This document shows positions 8,584 through 15,244 of a stretch of 64,000 nt of DNA, piece by piece; the stretch's first letter is position 1, and every line of letters starts with the position of its first letter. The translations under genes and the position numbers were made by a program. This DNA is from Noviluteimonas sp052115395. Lineage in GTDB: Bacteria; Pseudomonadota; Gammaproteobacteria; Xanthomonadales; Xanthomonadaceae. Under the pieces are notes generated by a model that worked only from the letters and a program-made list of their open reading frames with translations, had not been told where the DNA came from and did no database searches. The stretch is taken from assembly GCA_052115395.1 (NCBI GenBank), contig JBFRGO010000001.1. One strand, 5' to 3'.

Positions 8584-9267
8584 ATGGACGCTGCGAATTC
8601 AAGCGAACGGGCCCGCGTGCTGTTGGCCGACGACCACGTGCTGGTCGCCCAGGGCGTGGAAATGTTGTTGCTGGAGTGCTTCTGCAACATCCAGATCGTG
8701 AGCGACGGAGAATCGCTCGTGGCCTCGGTGAAGCGCGACCCGCCCGATGTGGTCGTCTCCGACATCAGCATGGCCGGCATGAGCGGCTTGGAGGCGATGC
8801 GCACCGTGCGTGCGATGGGCATCGAGGTGCCGTTCGTGTTCCTGACGATGCACGCCGATCCCGAACTCGCCGCCGAAGCGATCGAAGGCGGCGCGAGTGC
8901 CTATGTCCTGAAATCCTCGGCCGGCGACGAGCTGGTGCGCGCGATCTTCGAAGTGCTGGCAGGACGCACCTACGTGACGCCGACACTCGCCGCGCGCACC
9001 ATCCGCGCCAGCGCGCATCGCGCGCATGCGCCTTCGGCTTCGCGCGCCAGGCCTGATGCCGCATTGACGCAGAAGCAGCGCGAGATCCTCGAACGCGTCG
9101 CCCAAGGCTTGCGTTCCAAGCAGATCGCCTTCGAACTGGGCCTGTCGGTGCGCACGGTCGAGTCGCACAAGTACGCGATCATGCAGGAGTTCGGCGTGCA
9201 CAGCACCGTCGAACTGGTCCGCAAGGCGGCGCACGCGGGCTTGATCGCGATCGACGCGCCGCCCTGA
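8584..9267 (+). CDS. NarL/FixJ-family response regulator
   Basis: This encodes 227 residues from the ATG at 8584, preceded by GAGGGGACCAGG; the longer open frame upstream overlaps the kinase antisense and was rejected. Residues 10-125 form a receiver with acidic pair D16-D17, phospho-acceptor D60 (VVSDISMAGMSG), FLTMHA and YVLKSS. A linker of about 25 residues leads to a LuxR-type helix-turn-helix (LTQKQREILERVAQGLRSK, then VRTVESHKYAIM). It is divergent from the HPK7 kinase and is the best candidate for binding the CAGTA-N4-TACTG sites nearby. Confidence 0.93.
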   Translation: MDAANSSERARVLLADDHVLVAQGVEMLLLECFCNIQIVSDGESLVASVKRDPPDVVVSDISMAGMSGLEAMRTVRAMGIEVPFVFLTMHADPELAAEAIEGGASAYVLKSSAGDELVRAIFEVLAGRTYVTPTLAARTIRASAHRAHAPSASRARPDAALTQKQREILERVAQGLRSKQIAFELGLSVRTVESHKYAIMQEFGVHSTVELVRKAAHAGLIAIDAPP

Positions 9268-9275
9268 GCGGCATG

Positions 9276-9308
9276 TACTGACGCCGGGCAGTAGTTTTAC
9301 CTGCCCGG
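9276..9308. promoter_or_regulatory. Cluster of CAGTA half-sites and GC hairpin (site C)
   Basis: TACTG (9276-9280), CAGTA (9289-9293) and a degenerate CAGTAGTTTTACCTG (9289-9303) lie 60 bases before the receiver-only gene at 9363. The same segment forms a perfect 8-bp inverted repeat, CCGGGCAG and CTGCCCGG with 9 bases between (9284-9308). It could also end transcription of the preceding gene, but no T-run follows. A regulator site is favoured because of similarity to sites A, B and D. Confidence 0.45.
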
Positions 9309-9362
9309 TTTCAGTCGTTTTCGCGATAGGCGCGGCGCGCGCGCACCGTCACGCTGGGCGGC

Positions 9363-9788
9363 ATGCATGGGGTCGCGCCGAATCGCACGCGGGTGTTGCT
9401 GGCCGAAGACAGCCCGGTCGTCGCGCGCCAGTTGCGGACGTTGCTGGCACAGGACTTCGAGGTCCTGGGGCTGGTGACCGACGGCGACGCGATCCTGCCC
9501 GCGCTGAGCGCCTTCCAGCCCGACGTGCTCGTCACCGACATCTCGATGCCCGGCATGGATGGGCTGCAGGCCGCCGAACTCGCGTTGAAGGCGCATCCGG
9601 GCCTGCGCGTGGTCTTCATCACCGTGCACGACGAACCGGCCCTGGTCGAACGCGCCCGCGCGCTCCCGCGAACCGCCTACGTGCTCAAGGCCGATGCCGG
9701 CGACGCACTCGCCGCCGCGGTGGATGCGGTGATGGCCGGCCGCTGGTTCGGGTCGGCCTCGCTCAATCGGCACGCGCTGCGACGTTGA
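9363..9788 (+). CDS. Receiver-only response regulator
   Basis: This encodes 141 residues consisting almost entirely of a CheY-like receiver: acidic pair E15-D16, phospho-acceptor D59 (LVTDISMPGMDGLQ), the FITVHD switch strand and the conserved Lys in YVLKADAG. There is no helix-turn-helix or other output domain; only about 15 basic residues follow. It is closely similar to the receiver of the upstream regulator, suggesting partial duplication. It may act as a phosphate sink or connector for the neighbouring kinase. The start is the first ATG, with no strong Shine-Dalgarno sequence. Confidence 0.85.
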   Translation: MHGVAPNRTRVLLAEDSPVVARQLRTLLAQDFEVLGLVTDGDAILPALSAFQPDVLVTDISMPGMDGLQAAELALKAHPGLRVVFITVHDEPALVERARALPRTAYVLKADAGDALAAAVDAVMAGRWFGSASLNRHALRR

Positions 9789-9793
9789 GCGCA

Positions 9794-9807
9794 CAGTAGA
9801 AATACTG
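9794..9807. promoter_or_regulatory. Candidate operator, CAGTAGAAATACTG palindrome (site D)
   Basis: A perfect CAGTA-N4-TACTG inverted repeat lies 59 bases upstream of the DUF202 gene start. It equals the reverse complement of site A over all 14 bases. A -10-like TGTAAA begins 13 bases further on (9821-9826). No recognisable -35 exists at the right spacing, so the palindrome occupies the -35 region, as expected for an activator-dependent promoter. Confidence 0.6.
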
Positions 9808-9866
9808 AGACATCCGACCGTGTAAACCCCGTTGTGCGGTTCGTGCGGCGACCGGAAGCTGGGGCC

Positions 9867-10334
9867 ATGGCCCCGGTCGATCCCGCGAAATTCAAGACCT
9901 CCGACGACATCTCGGTCGAGCTGTCCTCGCGCCGCACCGGCATGAGCTTCCAGCGCACGCGGCTGAGCGCGGACCGCACCCTGATGTCGGTGATCCGCAC
10001 TTCGTTGTCGCTCATCAGCTTCGGCTTCACGATCTACCAGGTGTTCACGCACTGGCTGGAGAGCCCGGGCGTGCCGCTCGCGCGCGAGGCGCCGCGCAAC
10101 TTCGGCATCGCGTTGGTCGCGATCGGAATCCTCTTGCTGATGGTGGGCATCGTCTATCACGCGCGTTACATGCGGGAACTGCGCATGGAACGCACGAACA
10201 TGATCCGCGAAGGGCTCATCCACGGGCAGAGCGCGTATCCGGTTTCGCCGATCCTGATCTGTGCGGTGGTGCTGCTGTTCATCGGGCTGATGGCGATCGC
10301 CAGCATGGTGTTCGACGTCAAACCTTTCGGTTAG
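9867..10334 (+). CDS. DUF202 (YidH-like) membrane protein
   Basis: This encodes 155 residues from ATG 9867, chosen for the GGAAGCTGGGG ribosome site; a GTG at 9834 would add 11 residues. The core RTRLSADRTLMSVIRTSLSLISFGFTI motif (first transmembrane segment) is typical of DUF202 proteins, and two more hydrophobic helices follow (around residues 80-100 and 125-148). DUF202 proteins are small inner-membrane proteins of unknown role. This is the first gene of the operon containing the sulfatase-maturation homologue, directly downstream of operator site D. A second DUF202 gene closes the set at 12219. Confidence 0.85.
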   Translation: MAPVDPAKFKTSDDISVELSSRRTGMSFQRTRLSADRTLMSVIRTSLSLISFGFTIYQVFTHWLESPGVPLAREAPRNFGIALVAIGILLLMVGIVYHARYMRELRMERTNMIREGLIHGQSAYPVSPILICAVVLLFIGLMAIASMVFDVKPFG

Positions 10335-10354
10335 GACACTCCAGGAGAGACACA

Positions 10355-10897
10355 ATGAAGGCGCTCATTCCATTCGCACTGACCGCGTTGCTGGCCGGGT
10401 GTGCATCGACACCGGACGTCACCGTCGACCACGATCCGGCCGCCGACTTCTCGCGCTATCACACCTATTACTGGGCGCAGGAATTGCAGATCAACAACCC
10501 GCTCGCGAAGCAACGCATCCTGGCGGGTATCGATGCGCGCATGGCGGCCAAGGGATTCACGCGGCAGGAAGGCAGCGGCGACCTCGCCATCGTCGGCAAC
10601 GTCGCGACGCAGGAGAAGCAAACGCTCGACACGATGTACACCGGCACCGGCATGGGCGGTTGGGGCTATGGCCCGGGGTGGGGCTACGGCGGGATGGCCA
10701 CGTCCACCACGCGCGTGAACACCTATACCGTCGGAACGCTGGTGCTCGACATGTTCGATACGGGCACGAAGAAGGCCGTATGGCGCGGTGTAGCCAGCGG
10801 CACGGTGCCCGATTCGCCGGAGAAGACCGAAACCGCGGTGAATACCGCGCTCGACAAGATGTTCGCCAGCTTCCCGCCGGGCGCGGTCGTCAAATGA
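10355..10897 (+). CDS. DUF4136 lipoprotein
   Basis: This encodes 180 residues with a signal peptide ending in the lipobox LLAGC (Cys16). The YHTYYWAQ start, the paired beta-strand pattern and TGTKKAVWRGVASG near the C terminus match DUF4136 lipoproteins. A Gly/Trp/Tyr-rich loop (GMGGWGYGPGWGYGG) interrupts the domain, as in many members. Ser after the lipobox Cys (CAST) does not signal inner-membrane retention, so outer-membrane sorting is expected. It overlaps the next gene by ATGA. The function of the family is unknown. Confidence 0.85.
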   Translation: MKALIPFALTALLAGCASTPDVTVDHDPAADFSRYHTYYWAQELQINNPLAKQRILAGIDARMAAKGFTRQEGSGDLAIVGNVATQEKQTLDTMYTGTGMGGWGYGPGWGYGGMATSTTRVNTYTVGTLVLDMFDTGTKKAVWRGVASGTVPDSPEKTETAVNTALDKMFASFPPGAVVK

Positions 10898-11847
10898 GCG
10901 CGCAGCCTGCGATGCGCGCCGATGCGAACGCCGGCATGGTGTGGATACCGGGATGCACGTTCCGCATGGGGTCGGACCATCACTATCCGGAAGAAGCGCC
11001 GGCGCATCGCGTGAGCATTGACGGGTTCTGGATCGATGCATCGCCGGTGACGAATGCGCAATTCCGTGCGTTCGTGGAAGCGACCGGGCACGTCACCCTG
11101 GCGGAGATCGCGCCGAAGGCCGAAGACTATCCCGGCGCGTTGCCGGAGATGTTGGTCGCTGCGTCCGTGGTGTTCGTGCCGCCTGCGCATCGCGTCGGGC
11201 TGGACGATCACTATCGCTGGTGGCAATTCATCCGCGGCGCCGACTGGCGGCATCCCCTCGGCCCGCATTCGTCGATCGAGGGAAAAGACGATCATCCCGT
11301 CGTGCATGTCGCCGCGAGCGATGTCGAGGCGTATGCGCAATGGGCGGGAAAACAACTGCCGACCGAAGCGCAATGGGAATGCGCGGCGCGCGGCGGATTG
11401 GAAGACGCCGAGTTCGCGTGGGGTGGTGAATTCACGCCGCACGGCTTGCATCGCGCGAACACCTGGCAGGGCGAGTTCCCGTGGCAGAACCTGGCGCAGG
11501 ACGGGTACGTCGGAACCTCGCCGGTCGGTGCCTTTCCCGCCAATGGCCATGGCCTGTTCGACATGATCGGCAACGTATGGGAATGGACGTCGGACTGGTA
11601 TCGCCCGCGCCATCCCGCCGAAGCGCAGAAGGCCTGTTGCATTCCCGACAACCCGCGCGGCGGGCCGGCCGAATCCAGCTTCGATCCCGCGCAACCGCAG
11701 TTGCGCATCCCGCGCCGGGTGATGAAGGGCGGCTCGCACCTGTGCGCGCCGAACTATTGCCGACGCTATCGTCCCGCCGCGCGCATGGCGCAGCCGGTGG
11801 ATACATCGACCTCGCACCTCGGCTTCCGCTGCGTCGCCGCGGAGTGA
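10894..11847 (+). CDS. Formylglycine-generating enzyme homologue (SUMF1/FGE)
   Basis: This encodes 317 residues. FGE proteins oxidise a Cys in C-x-P-x-R of type I sulfatases to formylglycine. The FGE-sulfatase fold is recognisable from MVWIPGCTFRMGS at the start, through LPTEAQWECAARGG and GNVWEWTSDW, to GFRC at the end. The copper-binding active-site pair is intact: GGSHLCAPNYCRRYRPAAR with C284 and C289 (C-x4-C), the feature that separates true FGE from other SUMF1-domain proteins. No sulfatase gene lies in the window, so its substrate is encoded elsewhere or is not a sulfatase. It has ATGA coupling to the DUF4136 gene. Confidence 0.9.
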   Translation: MSAQPAMRADANAGMVWIPGCTFRMGSDHHYPEEAPAHRVSIDGFWIDASPVTNAQFRAFVEATGHVTLAEIAPKAEDYPGALPEMLVAASVVFVPPAHRVGLDDHYRWWQFIRGADWRHPLGPHSSIEGKDDHPVVHVAASDVEAYAQWAGKQLPTEAQWECAARGGLEDAEFAWGGEFTPHGLHRANTWQGEFPWQNLAQDGYVGTSPVGAFPANGHGLFDMIGNVWEWTSDWYRPRHPAEAQKACCIPDNPRGGPAESSFDPAQPQLRIPRRVMKGGSHLCAPNYCRRYRPAARMAQPVDTSTSHLGFRCVAAE

Positions 11848-11856
11848 GCGCAGCGC

Positions 11857-12222
11857 ATGGAAGAGCTCTTCCGCGAACTCAGCCAGGCCGTCGCGCTCGC
11901 ACTGGAAGCGATCTCCGTCCTGATGATCGCCATCGGCGCGGTGGAAGGGATCGTGCGCATCGTGGTGCCGCTGTTGCGCAACCGCGCGACGCAGGGCATG
12001 CGGCGCGCGGCAGGGCTGAGCCTGGGGCGTTGGTTGCTGCTGGGCCTGGAGTTCATGCTCGCGGCCGACATCGTGCGCACCGCGATCGCGCCGACGTGGG
12101 ACGACATCGGCAAGCTCGCCGCGATCGCCGTGATCCGCACCTTCCTCAACTTCTTCCTCGAACGCGACCTCGACGCCGCGGCGCGCGAGGGCGCGGCGCA
12201 GGCCGCGGAGGCTGGCCAATGA
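11857..12222 (+). CDS. DUF1622 membrane protein
   Basis: This encodes 121 residues with three hydrophobic helices (about 10-32, 48-68 and 82-100) and the ARxxLGRWLLLGLEFMLAADI-like central segment characteristic of the DUF1622 family. The family is of unknown function and inner-membrane. It is placed 9 bases after the FGE stop and overlaps the following DUF202 gene by ATGA, so it belongs to the same operon. Confidence 0.85.
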   Translation: MEELFRELSQAVALALEAISVLMIAIGAVEGIVRIVVPLLRNRATQGMRRAAGLSLGRWLLLGLEFMLAADIVRTAIAPTWDDIGKLAAIAVIRTFLNFFLERDLDAAAREGAAQAAEAGQ

Positions 12223-12623
12223 GCACGCAACCCACGTCCAATGAACTGGCCGCGACCCGTACGAGCCTGGCCGACCTGCGCTCGCACCTGGCCAACGAAC
12301 GCACGCACCTGGCTTACATGCGCACGTGCGTGTCGCTGATCGGCTTCGGGATCACGCTCAATCGCTTCGCGGTCTTCCTGCAGCAGAACGACAAACTGCA
12401 GGCGGGCCAGACCTTCGGCGCGATGCACGATACGCAAAACGTGGGCATGGGCATGGTGGTGCTCGGGATCGCGCTCGCGGCCTGGTCCATCTATCGCTAC
12501 AAGCGCGTGAACAACGACATCCGCAATGCGCGGTTCCGGCCGATGGATCGCGCGGTGGTGACGATGACGCTGGTCTTCCTGCTCATCGGTTGCGTGACGG
12601 CGGCCTGGTTGTTCCGCGTCTGA
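12219..12623 (+). CDS. Second DUF202 (YidH-like) membrane protein
   Basis: This encodes 134 residues starting at the ATG overlapping the DUF1622 stop. It has the family motif LANERTHLAYMRTCVSLIGFGITLNRF, then two more membrane helices. It differs clearly from the DUF202 protein at 9867 and is closer to classic YidH, so these are two distinct members rather than a recent duplication. Function unknown. Confidence 0.88.
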   Translation: MSTQPTSNELAATRTSLADLRSHLANERTHLAYMRTCVSLIGFGITLNRFAVFLQQNDKLQAGQTFGAMHDTQNVGMGMVVLGIALAAWSIYRYKRVNNDIRNARFRPMDRAVVTMTLVFLLIGCVTAAWLFRV

Positions 12624-12650
12624 AGCCTTGTTGGCCGGAGGCATGGCGCG

Positions 12651-13814
12651 ATGATCTCCGACACCTTCTCGTTGTTGCACGGTGGACCGGTGTATCGCCT
12701 GATGCATTGGCTGGGCGCGCTGCGCGCCGGCGTGCCGACGAAGTGGTTGGTGCTGGCCTTGATCGTGCTGGTGTCGTTCGTGCCGCTGGTGGTGCTCGCG
12801 GCGATGGACGGCATGTTGTTGCCGTCGACCGACCGCATCGCCTTGCTGGGCGACTACGCGGTGCTCGCGCGATTGCTCGTCGCCATCCCGATCCTCGTGC
12901 TCGGCGCGGGGCCTTGCGACGCGGTGCTGCGCGCGAGCGTGCGCTATATCGGGCGTTCGGGCCTGGTGTCCACGTCGGCGCACGAAGCCTTCGAACGGCT
13001 GGTGCGCCAGGGCCATGCCGCGCGCGATTCGGTGGTGCCGGAGCTGCTCTGCGCGGCGCTCGCGTTGCTGTCGGCCTTCGGCACGGACGCGCGGTTTTCG
13101 CACGTGGCCGGCTTCACGCATTGGGCGACCGACGGCGCATCGTTGTCGAAGGCGGGGGAGTGGTTCGCGGCGGTCTCCGCGCCGATGTTCCGCTTCATCG
13201 CGCTGGTGTGGCTCTGGCGTTTCGCGCTGTGGACCTGGTTCCTGTGGCGATTGGCGCGGCTGCGCCTGTCCTTGTTGGCGGCGCATCCCGACGGAGCGGG
13301 CGGGCTGGGGTTCCTCGCGCCGACGCAGGCCTGGTTCGCGATCCTGACGCTCGCCTGCAGCGCGATCCTCTGCGGCAACCTCCTTGTGCAGATGGAATAC
13401 GCGCACGCAACGCTGCAGTCGGTCCAGTGGGAATTGCTCGGCTGCATCATCGGCAGCGTGCTGGTCGTGTTCGGGCCGCTGCTGTTCCTGATGCGGCCGC
13501 TGGTGCGTGCGCGCCGCCACGGGATGCACGAGCTCGGCGCGCTGGGGCAGGCGGCCTCGCGCGCGTTCGCCATGCGCTGGGAGAATCCGGATGCGCTGCG
13601 CAGCGGCGATGCGCTCCTCGAAAGTCCGAACCCTTCGGCCATCGCCGACTTCACCCAGATGTACACGACCGTGCGGACGATGTCGGTCGTGCCGGTCAAC
13701 AAGCTGACGGTGCTCGGCGTGGCGGTCACCACGGCGCTGCCGATGATCCCGCTGGTGTTGCACGCGGTCTCGATCGACGAGGTGCTGCAGCGGCTGCTCG
13801 GCGCATTGGCGTGA
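12651..13814 (+). CDS. Polytopic membrane protein of unknown function
   Basis: This encodes 387 residues with a good ribosome site (GGAGG, 9 bases before ATG). About seven hydrophobic segments are visible (for example near residues 32-54, 70-88, 128-145, 180-205, 225-245, 260-280 and 355-378), with a charged cytoplasmic stretch between residues 280 and 350. I recognise no enzyme or transporter motif. It is 27 bases after the DUF202 gene and probably in the same operon. Confidence 0.75.
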   Translation: MISDTFSLLHGGPVYRLMHWLGALRAGVPTKWLVLALIVLVSFVPLVVLAAMDGMLLPSTDRIALLGDYAVLARLLVAIPILVLGAGPCDAVLRASVRYIGRSGLVSTSAHEAFERLVRQGHAARDSVVPELLCAALALLSAFGTDARFSHVAGFTHWATDGASLSKAGEWFAAVSAPMFRFIALVWLWRFALWTWFLWRLARLRLSLLAAHPDGAGGLGFLAPTQAWFAILTLACSAILCGNLLVQMEYAHATLQSVQWELLGCIIGSVLVVFGPLLFLMRPLVRARRHGMHELGALGQAASRAFAMRWENPDALRSGDALLESPNPSAIADFTQMYTTVRTMSVVPVNKLTVLGVAVTTALPMIPLVLHAVSIDEVLQRLLGALA

Positions 13815-13875
13815 AGGCTGGCCGTCGGCGCGCCGGTGGCCCGTTGTGTTCGAACGTCCCATCGGAGATCCGCGC

Positions 13876-14085
13876 ATGTCCAACCACGTCTACAAAGCGG
13901 TCGAGCTCACCGGTTCGTCGAAGACCGGCACCGACGATGCCGTGCGCAACGCGATCGAACGCGCCGGCAAGACGATCCGGAGCCTGAAGTGGTTCCAGGT
14001 GATCGAGACGCGCGGCCATGTCGAGGACGGCCGCATCCAGCACTGGCAGGTCACGATCAAGGCCGGGTTCACGCTGGAGGATTGA
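13876..14085 (+). CDS. Dodecin family flavin-binding protein
   Basis: This encodes 69 residues, start ATG 13876 preceded by CGGAGAT. The sequence HVYKAVELTGSSKTGTDDAVRNAI, then LKWFQVIETRGHVEDGRIQHWQVTIKAGF is diagnostic of dodecins, which form hollow dodecamers binding riboflavin or FMN pairs and buffer free flavin; the stacking Trp and Gln (KWFQV, HWQV) are both present. It may be the last gene of the accessory operon, 61 bases after the membrane protein. Its 3' end overlaps the convergent ABM gene by 17 bases. Confidence 0.93.
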   Translation: MSNHVYKAVELTGSSKTGTDDAVRNAIERAGKTIRSLKWFQVIETRGHVEDGRIQHWQVTIKAGFTLED

Positions 14086-14395
14086 GCGGGCCGGCGCTGG
14101 CGCAGATCTCGTAGTGCACGACGGTCGGTTCGAAGTCCAGCAGGAAGTCGCGGTCTTCCGGGTAGTACTTCGCCTTCGCGATGTCTTCGCCGGCGAAGGC
14201 GGCGATGGCCTCGCGCGAGGTCCAGTGCGTCATCGTGATGAAGTGCGCGGCGTCGTCTTCGATGCGGCGCAGCAACCACACGCCCGCATTGCCGGGGATG
14301 CGGCGGTAGTCGGGAATCGCGCGTTCCTCCAGGAAGGCCAGGTACGCATCGGCGTGGTGGACGGCGGTGCGGCCGTGCCACATGCGAACGATCAT
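14069..14395 (-). CDS. Antibiotic biosynthesis monooxygenase (ABM)-domain protein
   Basis: This encodes 108 residues, start at MIVRMWHG. The ferredoxin-like ABM pattern is visible: FLEERAIPDYRRIPGNAGVWLLRR, then HFITMTHWTSREAIAAFAGED and PEDRDFLLDFEPTV. Proteins of this type include cofactor-free quinone monooxygenases and stress proteins of undefined substrate. It converges with and overlaps dodecin tail to tail. It is divergent from the GacA-like gene, with 164 bases between. The catalytic role is not provable from sequence. Confidence 0.8.
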   Translation of the reverse strand: MIVRMWHGRTAVHHADAYLAFLEERAIPDYRRIPGNAGVWLLRRIEDDAAHFITMTHWTSREAIAAFAGEDIAKAKYYPEDRDFLLDFEPTVVHYEICASAGPLNPPA

Positions 14396-14559
14396 GGGCG
14401 GGGCTCGATGGGGGTCACGCGGCGATTCTGTCACGCCATGCGCAAGGCGCGTGGAAGATTCCACTGTCCATCCGCGACCGTGCCCGCGAGCGAAAGCTGA
14501 CCGGCGTCGCACGAGTGCGTTTCGCATTCGCCGTAGGCTGTTGCGAAAGGAGGTCATGG

Positions 14560-15207
14560 ATGACGATCCGTGTATTCGTGGTCGACGACCACGTCATGGT
14601 GCGCACCGGCATGTGCCTGATCCTCGGCGAGGCCGGCGTGGACATCGTCGGGCACGCCGGCAGCGGCGAAGACGCATTGCCGCAATTGCGCAGGATGCGG
14701 CCCGACGTGCTGGTGTGCGACGTGCATCTGCCCGGCATCAGCGGGCTGGAGGTTACCGAACGTGTCGTGCGTGGCGGCTACGGCACGCGCGTGATCGTCG
14801 TGTCCTCGCAACACCACGGGCCGCTGCCGCGGCGTGCGATGGAAGCGGGTGCTTCGGCCTACGTCGGCAAGAGCCATGATTCGGCCGAACTGCTGCGTGC
14901 GTTGCAGGATGTCGCGCACGGGCGGCGCTATCTCGCCACGGGCATCGCGCAGCAGATGGCGTTGGCGGGCATCGATGGCGCGGGCGATTGCCCGTTCGAC
15001 GCGCTCTCGCCGCGCGAACTGGAAGTGGCGCTATTGCTCGTGCGCGGCCTGCGCCAGGAAGACATCGCGCGGCGCCTGAGCCTGAGCGCGAAGACGATCA
15101 ACACGCACAAGTCGCGCTTGTTCGAAAAGTTGGGGATCCGCGATCCGATCGCGCTGGCGCGGATGGTCAGTCGCTACGGGATGTGCGATCCGGCCTTGGC
15201 CTGGTAG
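14560..15207 (+). CDS. GacA/UvrY-like response regulator
   Basis: This encodes 215 residues with an excellent ribosome site (AAAGGAGG, 14547-14553). The receiver has D9-D10, phospho-acceptor D54 (LVCDVHLPGISG), VSSQHH and YVGKSH. The C-terminal LuxR-type helix-turn-helix is preceded by RRYLATGIAQQMALAGI and PFDALSPRELE, and the tail reads SRYGMCDPA; these are closely like E. coli UvrY/GacA. GacA-type regulators activate small RNAs that titrate CsrA/RsmA. The uvrC gene that usually follows gacA is absent; the neighbour is convergent rne. Orthology is likely but not certain. Confidence 0.85.
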   Translation: MTIRVFVVDDHVMVRTGMCLILGEAGVDIVGHAGSGEDALPQLRRMRPDVLVCDVHLPGISGLEVTERVVRGGYGTRVIVVSSQHHGPLPRRAMEAGASAYVGKSHDSAELLRALQDVAHGRRYLATGIAQQMALAGIDGAGDCPFDALSPRELEVALLLVRGLRQEDIARRLSLSAKTINTHKSRLFEKLGIRDPIALARMVSRYGMCDPALAW

Positions 15208-15211
15208 CAAA

Positions 15212-15234
15212 CCCCGCCAGCAGTGCTGGCGGGG
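15212..15234 (-). terminator. Bidirectional hairpin between gacA-like gene and rne
   Basis: Arms CCCCGCCAGCA and TGCTGGCGGGG are perfectly complementary, directly between two convergent stops. On the minus strand the stem is followed by TTTGCT, so it best serves rne. Confidence 0.75.
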
Positions 15235-15244
15235 CTTCGGAGCA

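Noticed and set aside
9284..9308. 8-bp GC inverted repeat as a terminator of the response regulator
   Set aside because: No T-run follows, and the segment contains CAGTA half-sites like other promoter elements; treated as regulatory instead.
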